Position numbers and translations under genes: made by a program. Below, piece by piece: positions 26,026-46,894 of a stretch of 64,000 bases of DNA (positions are counted from its first letter, which is position 1; each line of letters starts with the position of its first letter). This DNA is from Moringa oleifera (lineage: Eukaryota > Streptophyta > Magnoliopsida > Brassicales > Moringaceae), in contig JAJFZO010000234.1 of NCBI GenBank assembly GCA_021397835.1, forward strand, positions 834,001-898,000, written 5' to 3'. The notes beneath the pieces were generated by a model. The model did no database searches. It saw nothing but the letters and a program-made list of their open reading frames with translations, and was not told the DNA's origin.

Positions 26026-26098
26026 GCCCCCATCGTCTAGTGGTTCAGGACATCTCTCTTTCAAGGAAGCAGCGACGATTCGACTTCCCTTGGGGGTA
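26026..26098 (+). tRNA. trnE-UUC: trnE-UUC relic
   Basis: The 73-base plastid tRNA-Glu (also the substrate for chlorophyll precursor synthesis in plastids) keeps its TTC anticodon. Changes cluster in the variable and T-stem region (GGCAGCGGGGATT to AAGCAGCGACGATT), so the T-stem no longer pairs well. Confidence 0.92.
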
Positions 26099-26157
26099 GG
26101 GTACTATGAAAGGAAGTTGATCATGGATTATCAATAAACTTAAAATTAATTCTTCTC

Positions 26158-26241
26158 GGGTCGATGCTCGAGTGGTTAATGGGGATGGATTGTAAATTCG
26201 TTGGTAATATGTCTATGCTGGTTCAAATCTAGCTCGGCCCA
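26158..26241 (+). tRNA. trnY-GUA: trnY-GUA relic
   Basis: The 84-base class II plastid tRNA-Tyr has its GTA anticodon intact. C to T changes in the D-arm, anticodon stem and T-stem are partly tolerated as G-U pairs. It lies 59 bases after trnE, the normal clustering. Confidence 0.92.
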
Positions 26242-26688
26242 GTAATTCGCTATCCACTATGAAATGATATAACCCATTTTGTTTTCCATAAATGCCTGTC
26301 AGATAGGGAAGAATAAAAAAAGTAAAATTTTTTTATAAATCTCGACTTTTATTTCTATTTGTTATTTGCTCTATTTATTTATTTTTTTGTTCACATAAAT
26401 TTTGATCTAGATTAATATTAGGATCATTAAGTATAAAGTTTAATGAAAAGAGTAAAGTAAAGAAAAAGGAGTCTTTTTTTATTAAAAAATTGATTAATAA
26501 TCAATTTGGCAATAACGAAAGGATTACCAGTAATCTCTGTTGCTCTCACTAGAGTGCATATACGTGTGGATATCAATATATCACTCGCGCTTCTGTTTGT
26601 TACAACGTGGCGATTCAAATCTAAAATCTAAATAGAAATGGTTTAAATGAAATCATAAGAATATGTATGCTGTATACTTTATTTCCCT
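26242..26688. other. trnY-trnD spacer
   Basis: Collinear LSC spacer of about 450 bases. No gene was seen. Confidence 0.7.
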
Positions 26689-26762
26689 AGGATTATAGTT
26701 CAATTGGTTAGAGCACCGCCCAGTCAAGGTGGAAGCTGCGGGTTCGAGCCCCGTCAGTTCCG
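26689..26762 (+). tRNA. trnD-GUC: trnD-GUC relic, near intact
   Basis: The 74-base plastid tRNA-Asp keeps its GTC anticodon. The first base is A instead of G, and a few stem substitutions are visible, including one in the anticodon stem. The T-arm GGGTTCGAGCCCC is intact. Confidence 0.92.
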
Positions 26763-27936
<1,174 letters not shown>

Positions 27937-29081
27937 TTTGAATGAAACTTGACTATTAATGATAAAAAGGATTTCAATTTCATGTCTTAAATGAAACTAG
28001 AATTCGCAGTCTTCTATGGTGCCAATAGTATGGTAGAAAGAAAGATTCATCTATTTCTTTTTATCATACTATCTATCATTGTTATTGTAATGTATAAAGT
28101 TTTAATGTATAAAGATACAAGTTTAATATCTTAATATAGAGCAAGCTACAACATCTATCTTCATAGATTATATATCTTTATTTCCATACATGGCAATATC
28201 AATTAAATATTATATGTAATGCACATAGTATTTCAATTTCATTTTTTTGCTTGATCTATTTGATTTGCTTTGGGTTGATTCTAATCAATTAGAAACAATC
28301 GAAAGGCAAGTCGTACTCTTGCGATTTTCTAATTCCTAAATTTCTAATTGTTTTCAATATGAATCCTAGCATCTATCAAAAGAATCAAATTAATGGCCAA
28401 TGGTCGAGATATTGCATATTTTAATAAAAAATAAAACCAAGTAATTTAATTTTAGCATTCTAATTGATTGAGGAGTTGATAGATGATCCAAATCCAAGGA
28501 GTTCGATGGTAACTTTCCCCACTTTAACCTTTGAGCCCTGATATAAAAATATAAAATGAGTCAATAAAAATTAGTATAAATCACATTTCTAAACCAATAA
28601 AATAAGTAGTAAGTGCGCAATATGTGACTCAACCAAGGTAAGATTTTTTTTCTTTTGAATACAAGAAACACTTTTTTATCTTTGTTTGAAAAGTAAAGAG
28701 AGGAATAAAAATAAATAAATAAAAAGTAAAATAAAATGGGGTCTATTGCCCCTCATTGTCCACGTATCACTCTGGTAGGAGCCGATTCATCGAATCCTAC
28801 CATCCGTATCCCTTTTACGTACTTTTGAATTAGGAACATGGGAATTATTGAAAAATTTATTTGATTTTGATTGAAAAGAAAAGGTAATATTCATATATAT
28901 TCATAGACTACATTACTCTACTAGAATCCAATAGAATAGAATTTAGATATGAAAACATTTTTTTCATTTTTAAATTTAATTCACTGAAAAAAGAATTAAA
29001 TTTAATAGTAAAAAAGGCTTTGCAAAACAATCTAGAAAACAATTGACATAGTTTGATTCCTTAACTCAATTAGTAGTACCT
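27937..29081. other. psbM-petN spacer
   Basis: Collinear LSC spacer of about 1.15 kb. A short inverted repeat at 28770-28802 (GTAGGAGCCGATTC with GAATCCTAC) may be a relic of a plastid 3' end hairpin. No gene was seen. Confidence 0.6.
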
Positions 29082-29170
29082 CCAGAGTCCACTTCTTCCC
29101 ATACTATAAGCAAAAGGGAAAATGTAAAGACAACCATTAAAACAGCCTAAGTGAGACTTACTATATTCAT
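29082..29170 (-). pseudogene. petN: petN pseudogene
   Basis: The cytochrome b6f small subunit is normally 29 codons. The ATG is at 29170-29168 and the frame begins MNIVSLT, then TAG replaces the first tryptophan codon. The rest, AVLMVVFTF, is recognisable. A one-base deletion occurs in the WGRSGL part, and the stop codon after GL has become TGG. Confidence 0.9.
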
Positions 29171-29873
29171 GTGAATTATGTCCCCTATTTCTATGAATAT
29201 AAAGAAATTATTCCATTATTGTTCACTAATAACAGTGAAATCACTGGTGCGAAGTGAAAAAAAAGGTGATTCTGACCCAACACTATTGATGAAATACTCC
29301 AAAAAATCTACTTATTACAAGTTCTTATATGATTTATAGCAGAATCGGTAAAGATTAAGCATAAGCAAACAACGTACATAGTAAGACTTTTGGAAGTATC
29401 AAAGGAATGTTATTAACATGTAGAAATAATAAGACTTATTCTTTTACCCCTTTTTTTACTGCCCTTCATTAAGTAAAAGTCGATTATCCATCTAATCTAA
29501 TATTGATTGAATGCCTGAGCACTTTGAGACTCTCATGAGTCTGTATACAAAGTTTCTTCCATCCTTTACACAACTATTAATTAGATTCCCCCTCTGCCTA
29601 TCCAATCTAATTCAAGACTCAGTGAGTAGATACTACATTAGTGGTGGAAAGGCTATCATATCAGGATTTACCGATTCCCTTCTACTTTCCACTATTGTAA
29701 GCTTTCCTTGAATCTTAGATGCAAGAATTTACAACATTTTAGAGAACCTCTATAGGTTTAGAATCAAAAAGTATCAAGAGTCTTTTTCCCACACTTGCTT
29801 TTGCTGGGGAAGATTAGGCGAGTTATATCAGCAAAATAGAAAAGAATAGGGGATTTGGAGTCTTTTGTTAATC
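29171..29873. other. petN-trnC spacer
   Basis: Collinear LSC spacer of about 700 bases. No gene was seen. Confidence 0.7.
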
Positions 29874-29944
29874 AGGCGACACCTTGACTTGAACTGAGGA
29901 GAAAGGATTTGCAGTCCCCTACGTTACCGCTTAGCCATGCCACC
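29874..29944 (-). tRNA. trnC-GCA: trnC-GCA relic
   Basis: The 71-base plastid tRNA-Cys keeps its GCA anticodon. The T-stem and the acceptor end (GGTGGCATGGC for GGCGACATGGC on the gene strand) have changed. Confidence 0.9.
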
Positions 29945-30871
29945 AAAACAAAAACAAACTAGATGAAAATCTTGCCTTCTATTGAAAAAACAAAATGTGA
30001 ATTTTTAGTCACAAAAGCCAAAATTCAGGACAAATTAGATCCATTAACTATTGACTGTAAATTTATGAACCATTCTTGGATCTGAATTTCAAATTGTCTT
30101 TCCCTAATGATATAAGAAAATACAAATGGATATATAGCTAATCAGTATTGATTTCTTTTTTAATTTTCAAAAAAAATTAAAAAATCATTCTCCAATTTTA
30201 ATTATAATAGCAATTATGAGTATATGTAAACCTAACAGCATAAGTTGGTATATAACTATAGCTATCTAATGGGGTATTTTATCTATATAGGATACCTATA
30301 GAAAATTATCAAGAAATTATCGTGCTTCAATTTTGTATTGAATAGATTGAAGAGAAAATAGAATTTTTGATAGAGCATGCCATGTGCTGTCCCAAATAAA
30401 ACTTTAATGCAATAAAGGAAGAAAGATATACATATATATCTGCACATTTTATTTTAATAAAAAAAAGAAAACAAGCTTTCTTACCACTTCAATGATATTC
30501 TAAAAGTTCTATGAAAAAAATAAAATAGGTAAAAAGATTTCTCTTTTCTACAAATCATTTTTGGAACAATGGAATACACGAAAAAGCCAAGTGCTAGAAA
30601 AATCAACTTTATATTTATTGTTTCTGATTATTATGTCTTTATCTTTGCAAATAGATTAAATCATGAATACATTTATTTTTCTGGTATCCAATTGCATTGG
30701 AATATGTAATATCATAATAATGTTAGAAATTGAATTACTTTTTGTGATATTGTATACAAAACTCCATGAGTCTAAGTGGCGTTTATCAACTTTTTTCCAT
30801 TTGTATCATTCTATTATAAATTCCAATTTGAGTATAATATTTATTCCTCTGTTCCTACTTATTTCATACAT

Positions 30872-30917
<46 letters not shown>

Positions 30918-31043
30918 GTTGGGTAAAATTTCATGTGATTTAGTAAACAGAATATAAATTCCATTATTCCTATATCGAATCATATTCATATGATTCGATA
31001 AAGAATGAGAAATGAGATTTTCTGATAAATGAGAAATTAAAAA
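29945..31043. other. trnC-rpoB spacer with AT microsatellite
   Basis: Collinear LSC spacer of about 1.1 kb leading to rpoB. It carries the AT run at 30875-30914. The open frame at 30663-30926 ends in translated AT repeat and is not a gene. Confidence 0.7.
30875..30914. repeat. (AT)n microsatellite, about 20 units
   Basis: An uninterrupted AT dinucleotide run of about 40 bases lies in the trnC-rpoB spacer. Such length is uncommon in plastomes and may have grown after transfer. Confidence 0.9.
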
Positions 31044-34151
<3,108 letters not shown>

Positions 34152-34177
34152 TCGAAATAGATCAAAATTTTTCTTCT

Positions 34178-36933
<2,756 letters not shown>

Positions 36934-37103
36934 TCGTATGGTATTTAAGCAAAGTAATTCTATGACACCGGTATGAATGCTAGTCTTTTCGATTGAATTA
37001 GGACCATAGTTCCTGACCTAAAATTCTACGTGAATCAAGATCGAGAAAAGGAAGCTCTCCAATCATTGAATCAAACTCACTGTCGAATCCCACTCAGCCG
37101 AAT

Positions 37104-39546
<2,443 letters not shown>

Positions 39547-40415
39547 TATGGAATACACTATTATGGTAGCCAAAATGATGGATTCTCTAGCTATATTACA
39601 ATATGTTGCACTTTATACAGGAGCTGCTTTGGCTGAATATTTTATGTACTATGAACGACACACTTTAATAATTTATGACGATCCTTCAAAACAAGCACAG
39701 GCTTATCACCAAATGTCTCTTTTATTATGAAGACCACCTGGTCATGAAGCTTATCCAGGAGATGTTTTTTGTTTGCAGTCATGTCTTTTAGAAAGAGCCA
39801 CTAAATCCAGCTCTCAGTTAGGTAAAGGAAGTATGACTACTTTACCAATAGTTGAAACCCAGTCGGGAGATGTTTCGGCTTATGTTCCTACTAATGTAAT
39901 TTCCATTACAGATGGACAAATATTCTTATTCGTCGATCTATTCAATGCTGGAATCAGACCTACTATTAATGCAGGTATTTGTATCTCTAGAGTCAGATCT
40001 GCAGCTAAAATTAAAGCTATGAAACAAGTAGCTGGCAAATTAAAAATAAGATTGGCTCAATTCACTGAATTAGAAGACTTCATGTAATTTGCTTCTGATC
40101 TTGATAAAGCTACTCAAAATCAATTGGCAAAGGTCAACGATTACGTGGGTTACTCAAACAATCCTAATCAGCCCCTCTCATGGTGGAAGACAGATAATGA
40201 CCATTTATACCAGAACGAATGATTATCTTGATTCATTAGAACTTGGACAGGTAAGGAAATTTCTTGTTGAGTTACGTACTTGCTTAAAAATGAATAAACC
40301 TCAGTTCCAAGAAATCATATCCTCTACCAAGACATTCATTGAGGAAGTAGAAGCCGTTTGAAAAGAAGCTATTCAAGAACAAATAGAAAATTTTCTACTT
40401 CAAGAACAATTATAA
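39547..40415 (+). pseudogene. atpA: atpA 3' fragment: ATP synthase alpha
   Basis: The C-terminal portion (about 290 of 507 codons) of the CF1 alpha subunit begins at [15 protein letters not shown], where the normal protein has MEYTIVVAETADSPA. Long open pieces remain: 39548-39730, 39773-40087 ([40 protein letters not shown]) and 40089-40361. The R of the family's VGSAAQIKAMK motif region and RRPPGREAYP is changed (stop, then RPPGHEAYP). It ends QEQL-stop at 40413-40415. The 5' half, atpF, atpH, atpI, rps2 and 3' rpoC2 are missing at this join. Confidence 0.94.
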
Positions 40416-40616
40416 ATAAATAAAATAAATTGATCATTCTTAATTTTTATTCTCTAATTTAATTAATTTCATTTTCATTTAATAATAGTATAAGTTTTTA
40501 AGTATTAAATAAGTATATAATATGTATAACATAAATAAATATAACATAAGTAGGCATCTCTTAGTCAAATCATTCAATATTTCTTTCTTAACATAGAAAT
40601 ATATATGGAAATAAAT

Positions 40617-40688
40617 TACATCCAATAGGATTTGAACCTATACCAAAGGTTTAGAAGACCTCTGTCCTATCCATTAGACAATGGACGC
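40617..40688 (-). tRNA. trnR-UCU: trnR-UCU relic, near intact
   Basis: The 72-base plastid tRNA-Arg keeps its TCT anticodon. The visible changes are at the 3' acceptor strand, which G-U pairs could partly tolerate. It is the best preserved tRNA in the window and lies downstream of atpA, as in plastomes. Confidence 0.92.
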
Positions 40689-40861
40689 TTTTCATTTCGA
40701 TTTTTTTTGCATTTTTTTTTTTACTTTACTATCTTTTGTTCGAAAACAAATAAAGAATATGCGAGACAATTTTAGGAATTATGTATTAATTCACTTCAAT
40801 GAAGTGAATTAATAAATATTCAAATAGATATTATCTCTATAATATAGAACGGGGAATCTAA

Positions 40862-41594
40862 AACTAGTAGCGAGAATTGAACCCGCATCGTTAGCTTGGA
40901 AGGCTAGGGATTGTAGTCAAAGTCGATTCATCATTTTCAACATCTCTAATTCAAAACCGAACTTGAAACTTTGGTTTCATTTGGCCCCTTTATGGAAGAT
41001 GGATAAATTTCAAGATATAATAAGATGGGAACGAAATAAAAATGTGACCCATAACATCTATGTTAGCTTTTCTGTCTGAATGCATTTAATTCAGAGCAAT
41101 ATGATCCCTCTAGAAGAGGGAGATTATAACAATCTTTCTACTTCCTTTGTTCTCTATTTCTATTTAATAGAATCCTTAGGAAAAGCATTTTGTTTCTACT
41201 GAGCTAAAACAAAATGTCGATGTCTCTAGTAAACTAAAGTTATCATTTATTAGCTATTTTGCTTAATTTTTTTTATACAAAACAAAAAATTGAATTGAAG
41301 ATTTAGTTACGATTAGAAATAAATTTTTTTATCTTTATCCATGGATCCTTTTCTCATGCTTATTCAATTGGAAATAGCGATCCAATTCAAACATTATGTT
41401 TCGTAATTTCATTTTTTAATTTATAATTGACTCTTGGATACAAATCATGAGAATGTATACTCTTCCTTGAATTTTTCATTGAAAGGTAAAGGATTAAATC
41501 CTTTTAAGAAATAAAATTATTGATCGTAAGATGAACCAAATCAAAGGACCCCTTAATAAAACGAATCACACTTTTACCACTAAACTATACCCAC
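40862..41594 (-). tRNA. trnG-UCC: trnG-UCC relic, split by intron
   Basis: Plastid tRNA-Gly has exon 1 at 41572-41594, a group II intron at 40910-41571 and exon 2 at 40862-40909. The TCC anticodon is intact. The acceptor ends are degraded on the 3' side (CTACTAGTTT for CTACCCGCT) and mildly on the 5' side (GTGGGT for GCGGGT), so they no longer pair. Confidence 0.9.
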
Positions 41595-42386
41595 TACAAT
41601 ACGATTGTTGTATATAGAAGCACCTTTTGTTGAACAAGGTAATTAGACGTAATCAAAATAAAATAGAATAAAAAAATTCTAAAAATTAGAGCATTGACGT
41701 GTTTTGTCAAGAGACTTAACAAAATTAGTAAAAGAGAGCTCGTTTGAGTTATTTGATAGATAGGTCTTAGCAAAAGGGCTTAGGCCATAACATAAAAATG
41801 TATTGGCAAGAATCCATATTTATCTTATTTTAATATATTTAAAGATATTTTTTTATATTTAAAGATATTTTTTAGAGAAAAATATAATAAAATTTATTAT
41901 AAAATAAATAATACAATATAAAATTTTAAAATAAAAAATATTATATTATCAATATATTATAGCTAAGATTTTTTTTTTATTTTAATAAATGTAAATAAAC
42001 AAATTGAAATAAAAAAAATAAGTGACACTTTGATTCTTTATCATAAAGACTTTTTTTAAAATTTTAAATAAAAAATAAATCATTTTAGCTATGATTCAGT
42101 GGTATGATTTGATTCATTGCACAAAAAAAAAGGCCCGGTTGGGTACTGACCAGGCCAGGTTGTGAAAATAAAAAAAGACCTTTTGGACAAGATAAAATGA
42201 AAGAGATATTCTTTTTTTATATTTTTATTTGAAATATCTCTTTCGAGCCTTTTCTTTATCTAAATGAAATTTTTGATAAGAGTTATATATATATATATAA
42301 GTTGTATTGTGCATAATTAATAATCTATACAAAAAAAAAGTAAAATATCAAAAAAGTAAAGAAGGGATTTTTTTTAGGCATTACTT
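41595..42386. other. trnG-trnS spacer
   Basis: Spacer of about 790 bases, with an almost pure AT stretch at 41820-42010. A short GC hairpin at 42132-42156 (GGCCCGGT pairing with ACCAGGCC) stands out as a likely plastid 3' end structure relic. No gene was seen. Confidence 0.65.
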
Positions 42387-42432
42387 TTTGTACAAGTTAT
42401 TCGTACCATGGGTTCGAATCCCTCTATTTTCG
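42387..42432 (+). tRNA. trnS-GCU: trnS-GCU fragment (3' half only)
   Basis: The variable arm, T-arm and acceptor 3' end of plastid tRNA-Ser are present (GTACAAGTTATTCGTAC, then GGGTTCGAATCCC). The 5' half, including D-arm and anticodon, is replaced by AT-rich sequence, so about 40 bases are deleted. Confidence 0.85.
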
Positions 42433-42522
42433 TTTCTTTTCTGATGATATGGAATTGGAATAGATAAAATCCTAATCATATTATAACATTTATAAAAATC
42501 AAATAAGAAAACCCTTATTTTT

Positions 42523-42633
42523 TTATTCTTCACGTCTGGGATTACATCTTGGATCATTAGATAGGAATCTAAAGATGAATAGAGAAACAAAGAATATCAT
42601 TACGATGTAAACAAAGAGTTTGAGAGTAAGTAT
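42523..42633 (-). pseudogene. psbI: psbI, start codon lost but frame open
   Basis: Photosystem II small subunit I, normally 36 codons. The 111-base frame is fully open to its normal stop (42525-42523) and reads [20 protein letters not shown] then [15 protein letters not shown]. The start ATG is ATA (42633-42631), a G to A change. Gly to Arg replacements occur (FGFLS to FRFLS, GRNPG to RCNPR). Confidence 0.9.
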
Positions 42634-43069
42634 TACACAATCTCCAAGATCTTATATTTATTTGGGGAAAAAAAGAACAAATTCTTTATTTTTATACCAC
42701 ATATCCTATTTATTTTAACACCAAGAAATGAAGCGATTTCGATAATTTCTATAAATTAAATCAAATGGAAAAGATTTGATTTTTTGAGAATTTATTTATC
42801 AGATGATAAAAGTTAAGTCTTTCCTGTTGCAAAATTTTTTTCATACCAACAATTAGATATTATGTTGTGGTGGACTCCAATAGGTTCTTTCAATGAAAAA
42901 CGGGGTCCAAAATGAGGAAATGGGATGATTCAAATTTATCACATCTACCCAAAAATTTCAATGTTTGAATTGGGGGTTTGTTCATACTGTAAGACTTATT
43001 TGATCTTGTCAATTGTTAATTTTTTTCTCGAGTAAATCATGAATTTTTTCTAGGACAGTATTAATGATC
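42634..43069. other. psbI-psbK spacer
   Basis: Collinear spacer of about 440 bases. No gene was seen. Confidence 0.7.
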
Positions 43070-43255
43070 TCATCGAAAACTTACAGCAGCTTACCAAACA
43101 AAGGCTAAAAGAAAAAAGAGAACAAGTATTATTGACATAACATCTATGATTGGATTCAATAAAGCATAAGCCTCGAGCAATTTGGCGAATAAAAAACTAG
43201 TCAAAAAAAGGGCAAAATTAAAATAGATACATATCAATTTAAATATATTAAGCAT
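43070..43255 (-). pseudogene. psbK: psbK pseudogene, one late stop
   Basis: Photosystem II small subunit K, 61 codons plus stop, at exactly normal length (186 bases). It starts [20 protein letters not shown], and the mature part [20 protein letters not shown] is clear. The only stop is CAA to TAA after AFVW, six codons before the normal end AAVSFR. Confidence 0.92.
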
Positions 43256-43600
43256 AACAAATATTTTATTCTTGCAGATATTTTGATTTTCATTGAGTTA
43301 TTAATATGTTATTGATATAAGGTCCGAATGAAGAAAGGAAAGTAAGGTAGAGTAAAAATACTTCTTTGAACTCACCTAATCAAAAATCCTTCCATTCTCA
43401 TAAGAGAACAGAATAAATTATACTTTCATACAATATCTTAATTGAATTATATGTATTGATCAATAAATTCGGTTTCATTTTATATCTATACATGTCAAAA
43501 TCCTAACACCAATCTAATCTATTTCATAGATATTTGGGCTAAAATTGACGAACAACCATTAACAATATTAGTCTTTATTTATGTTGAATAGAAATCTAAA
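43256..43600. other. psbK-trnQ spacer
   Basis: Collinear spacer of about 345 bases. No gene was seen. Confidence 0.7.
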
Positions 43601-43670
43601 TGGGCATAGCCAAGCAGTAAGGCAACGAGTTTTAGTCCTGCTATTCGGAGGTTCGAATCCTTTCGTCCCA
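43601..43670 (+). tRNA. trnQ-UUG: trnQ-UUG relic with UUA anticodon
   Basis: Plastid tRNA-Gln, about two bases short (a G lost from the 5' TGGGGC). The anticodon TTG has become TTA (G to A), which on paper would read the UAA stop. Acceptor and D-arm changes make a working suppressor unlikely. Confidence 0.88.
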
Positions 43671-44146
43671 GAGCATAGAATAAATATTATTCTTTTTGAA
43701 CAACTTTCTGTTTAGGAGTAAAATATTGGAAAGAATTTGATTCTTATTTCTAATTTTTCAAGATTCACGGAGAAGAAAGATTTATTTTTCACCAATTGAA
43801 TCGAGTTCTAATAACATCTACCTGTGATCCGATTAAGGTGGAAACATAGGTTACAAAAGTTGGAATTCAAAAATATATATTATTAAATAAATAATTAAAT
43901 CTATTTATTGATATAAATATGTATTTTTCATTCATACAATGAAATAGGCATTGTATTTATACAATAAAATATGAAATTTATTCGAATTCTTACTAAAAAT
44001 TTTTCTTTATAAATTCTCGATCCCATTCATATTTCATATACCAGTAGAAGGAAAAAGTATAGATTACTATGTGCATATCAAACAATGACTATTCATGATT
44101 GCATAATTGAATCAATTATACACTAGTTCCAAACTAGAGGAATGTT
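43671..44146. other. trnQ-rps16 spacer
   Basis: Collinear spacer of about 475 bases. No gene was seen. Confidence 0.7.
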
Positions 44147-45303
44147 ATGGTAAAACTTCATTTGAAACGATGTGGTAGAAAGCAACGTGCGACTTGAATT
44201 GAAAGACATGATCTGCTATGGAATTTTACATCCACCACTTTACTTTATACAGGAACAAAGGTGCTTTTGGCTTGACATTCTTTGTTTTGTTCTATCAGAG
44301 CCCTGATTTTTCTTGGTTTCTAATATAAAAAATAATATAGGATGGAGCTCAAGGAGAAAGTATTTTTTCCTTTCTCAAGGGGTAAGGATATAGGGTTAGT
44401 GCCAATCAATAAGCTGGAACAACTTCGTAAGTATATTTTTTTCGATGTAGAGATTTAAGGGATCCATTTCAAGCAATTTTTCAAATCCATAAGGAAAATT
44501 TGTTAAAATTATGAAAACTCTTTCGATCTAAAGTGTATGATGCGTGAATCAAGCATTCGTATGATTATTTTGTAGAAAGAAATCATAAACAAAAAAAGGG
44601 CTTGTTGCTACCATTTTTAAAATGATTAAAAATCGTCGAAGTAATGTCTAAACCTAATGATTCAAAGCAAGGATAAAGGATCGTGGAACAAAGGAATACC
44701 ATTTTTTTTAAAATTGTCTTAACAACTAGATCATAATGAAGAATCAAAATCGATTATAAAGGAGACAAAAGGGGGGGGGGGGTTAGAGACTATTCAATAA
44801 ATGAAATGCCTAAGGGTTTTCTGTTGACCTATTTAAGGCTTGTCCAACTTGAGTTATGAGAGTACGAATGTTTTTTTTCCTTTTCAAAAAAAAAGAAAAA
44901 AATATTTAGGACTTAAATGCCTAATTGATTTGGTCTTTTATGAATCTATTTGACATTCTGATTGTATACATAGACAGAAACTCATTTCTCATCACAATCA
45001 TTTTTTTCTCAAACCGTATGAGGAGAAACCCTCTTATATGTTTCTAGCAGGGATAGTATTCATCTACGTCTATCCAAATGAGCTGTTTATCGAATCATTC
45101 CAATCGATGTTCAATCCCGAAGAGAAGGAAGGAATCTTCAGAGTGTGTTTTTATGATCCGATAAATAATCAAACCTATTTAAATGTTCCTGCTATTTTAT
45201 ATTTCCTTAAAAAATGTACTCGACCTACAAGAACTATTCATGATATTTCAAAAAAGGTAGGGTTTTTACGAAACTTAGTGTTAATCAAATGAAATTAAAT
45301 TGA
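44147..45303 (+). pseudogene. rps16: rps16 pseudogene, two exons and intron
   Basis: Plastid ribosomal protein S16. Exon 1 is 44147-44186 (MVKLHLKRCGRKQ), the group II intron 44187 to about 45080 (starts GTGCG; its domain V region is near 45010-45045), and exon 2 about 45081-45303. Exon 2 reads [17 protein letters not shown] and then [20 protein letters not shown]. Small indels change the frame at RDLRKVGF and again before the end, where the normal EFRPNQTKFN becomes NLVLIK-stop. Transfers of rps16 to the nucleus are known, but this copy has its plastid intron and no transit peptide. Confidence 0.92.
44771..44782. repeat. Poly-G run in the rps16 intron
   Basis: Twelve consecutive G occur in otherwise AT-rich intron sequence. 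It is striking for a region that has mostly lost G and C. Confidence 0.85.
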
Positions 45304-46148
45304 TGAAATACAAAAAAAGAGGGTGTGGATGACTCATATATAGCTTTGTATAAAAAATTCTCTACTCTTTCCCCCTATTTTCCTCTATTCATTCCTATTT
45401 ATTTTTCCTGATTTAGTATTCCTACAAGAGAATATCGTGTTCTATAGTGAGAAAATTTTATTTTATGAAAATTGATTTTATTGATATAATTTTATTAGCA
45501 TAAAATGCATAGAAAAAATAAATGAAGAAATTGGTTAAAAAAATATCTTTTTCTTTAACATTACCCTCACTAGGGTGATTTTCTTTCATTGTAAATCTAT
45601 TAACAACTAAGAAAACAAGGGATTAAGCTTGTGTTTTGTATTATATATTTTATATTTCTTTTATTTCTTTTTTACATTCTTTTTTTCATATTCAATGTTC
45701 ACAATCATATTGACAAAAGTGTATCGAACAAATATAATGCGATGATAGAGAAATAAATCAATTTATCCCCGATCCATAAGTTTGGTTTTTTACTTTACTT
45801 CATTCAAATCATAGGTTCTTTTATTTTTTTATGATACAAGAAATTGTTTTGGTGTGATATAAAAAGTCTTTTTGTTTATTGATAGTAAAAAAAAATGATA
45901 AATAACATAAGAAACAGAGGCAGTCTATAAATTTTTATTACTTTATTTATGTATTTATTTGAGAATTTCTTGTATTTTTATTTATTATTTACTTCATTCA
46001 TTTATTTTTATGTTCATAATCAATTAAAAAAATTTAGTTTCAATTTTTTAGAATTCTTGCTACTTTAATGTTTTGGTGTCGATTACGTCGTGAAATTGAT
46101 TTTTTTTTTTTGTATTTCGATTATATCTGCACATTCTATTTTTTTTTT
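45304..46148. other. rps16-trnK spacer
   Basis: Collinear AT-rich spacer of about 845 bases. No gene was seen. Confidence 0.7.
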
Positions 46149-46185
46149 GGGTTGCTAACTCAATGGTAGATTACTCAGCTTTTAA
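46149..46185 (+). tRNA. trnK-UUU: trnK-UUU 5' exon relic (copy 2)
   Basis: The 37-base 5' exon of plastid tRNA-Lys has its TTT anticodon intact and is followed by a GTGTGAC intron start. A D-stem G to T (TAGAGTA to TAGATTA) is seen. The matching 3' exon is at 48708-48743. Confidence 0.9.
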
Positions 46186-46894
46186 GTGTGACTAGCTTCT
46201 TTTACACATTTGTATGAAGCAAAAGATTCATCCATACCAGCGGTAGAGTTTGTAAAACCACGACTGATCCTGAAAGGAATGAATGGAAAAAACAACATGT
46301 CGTATCAATGGAGAATTCAGATAACATAATTCTTTCTTTCTAGATTGGTACAAACTAGTGTTTGAATTCTCGATGCAAAACAAAATGAATTGAATTCAAA
46401 GTTGGGTCGAGTGAATAAATGGATAAAACTATATGACCCCAATTAGAGGGAAACAAAAAGCAACGAGCTTCTGATCATAATTTGAATGGTTACCCGATCT
46501 AATTAAATGTTAAAAATATGTTAGTGCCTAATGCGGGAAGGACTTTTCTCATGAGTGGATTATCAATTTTCTTTATGAGTACTAACTATTAGTTTTCCCT
46601 GTTATAGGTTAAAGATGAATGTATAAAAGAAGTAGTATATTGATAAAGAAAAAACATATATTTCAAAAATCAAAAGAGTGATTGGGTTGAAAAACTAAAG
46701 GGTTTCTAATCATCTTCCCTATAAGCAACATAAATCAATTAGATGGAAAAAAGAGGGTAGAGAATCCATTGATGAATTTACCTGTTTTGGAGGTATCTAT
46801 TCCTTTCTTACTATAATATCTTGTTTCGATTCTATAGCACTGTGTATCATTTGATAACCCAATAAACACCCATTCAAATTGAATTTCAATTAAA
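46186..46894 (+). pseudogene. trnK-UUU: trnK intron, 5' part (copy 2)
   Basis: Group II intron segment upstream of matK, complete here. From 46209 it aligns with 1-693 of copy 1 with substitutions and small indels. Confidence 0.85.

Noticed and set aside
43601..43670. trnQ as a natural UAA suppressor tRNA
   Set aside because: The anticodon would allow it, but the D-arm and acceptor are damaged and shortened, and the change fits ordinary G to A decay.
44147..45303. rps16 as a functional nuclear transfer
   Set aside because: The plastid intron is retained, exon 2 is frameshifted and no transit-peptide sequence precedes it.
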